Source: Bdellovibrionales bacterium (GTDB taxonomy: Bacteria; Bdellovibrionota; UBA1018; CAIMNF01). From it: DNA of 22,841 nt. The translations under genes were made by a program, and so were the position numbers. The DNA lies in assembly GCA_947457605.1 (NCBI GenBank), contig CANGWP010000015.1:1-22841 (forward strand). Reading direction: 5' to 3'. Position 1 is the first letter of the stretch; the number at the start of each line of letters is the position of its first letter. The notes under the pieces were generated by a model. It searched no databases. It had not been told where the DNA came from and saw only the letters and a list, made by a program, of their open reading frames with translations. Shown here in pieces: positions 22,782 through 22,841 of this stretch.

Positions 22782-22841
22782 ATGAAAAAGACAAATGGGT
22801 TTATTTTTGTTTTGGCCTCGGTACTTCTGGTTGCGTGTGGA
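22782..22841 (+). CDS. Lipoprotein, signal peptide only (cut by window edge)
   Basis: Twenty visible codons: MKKTNGFIFVLASVLLVACG, a basic N-terminus, a hydrophobic core and the lipobox LVAC with lipid Cys19. The ATG at 22782 follows AAAAGGGA (22767-22774) by 7 nt, a good ribosome site, and the sigma-54 promoter lies 34 nt upstream of the ATG. Nothing of the mature protein is visible, so its function cannot be judged. Confidence 0.8.
   Translation, partial: MKKTNGFIFVLASVLLVACG

Noticed and set aside
1..22841. CRISPR arrays, tRNA, rRNA, transposase or prophage genes
   Set aside because: No regularly spaced direct repeats, cloverleaf sequences or mobile-element proteins were seen on either strand.

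Overview
The window reads as chromosomal DNA of a Gram-negative bacterium. Five proteins begin with lipoprotein signal peptides, one looks like an outer-membrane beta-barrel, and the only strong promoter near the right edge is of the sigma-54 type. The gene mix (elicitor-type transglutaminase, Agl23-like membrane protein, bacterial RMD1 protein, large anonymous lipoproteins) suggests Bdellovibrionota/Oligoflexia or a related former deltaproteobacterial lineage. This is inferred from gene content only; there is no rRNA or tRNA gene to test it.

Layout, left to right. (1) The 5' end of an RsmB/RsmF-type rRNA cytosine methyltransferase runs off the left edge on the minus strand. (2) A secreted transglutaminase (plus) converges on an Agl23-like membrane protein (minus), with a hairpin shared by both stop codons. 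The agl23-like gene is divergent, 29 bp apart, from a second large membrane protein of glycosyltransferase-C character. (3) A DNA-uptake block follows: a short ComEC (minus), divergent from a membrane-anchored J-domain protein and a divergent ComM-type AAA+ protein (both plus). (4) A long minus-strand run comes next: hrpB helicase, an M17 leucyl aminopeptidase, then four consecutive lipoprotein genes that are tightly spaced or overlapping, with one 173-bp gap. The four form two paralogous pairs. (5) A plus-strand three-gene operon encodes a beta-barrel-like secreted protein, an RMD1/DUF155 protein and a cation diffusion facilitator, joined by a 1-nt stop/start overlap and a 17-bp gap. (6) The 386-bp gap after it holds a roughly 216-bp branched inverted repeat and a sigma-54 promoter driving a lipoprotein gene cut by the right edge.

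How genes work together: ComEC and ComM are the established pair for uptake and integration of single-stranded DNA in natural transformation, so the centre of the window may serve competence. The four lipoproteins probably form one envelope assembly of unknown role. The RMD1-CDF operon is a plausible metal-handling module.

The most interesting items are the branched palindromic element at 22422-22637, the four-lipoprotein paralogous operon, the barrel-RMD1-CDF operon, and a recurring pattern in which a -10 box sits 6-7 nt before the start codon with no ribosome binding site (four genes), which suggests leaderless transcripts.
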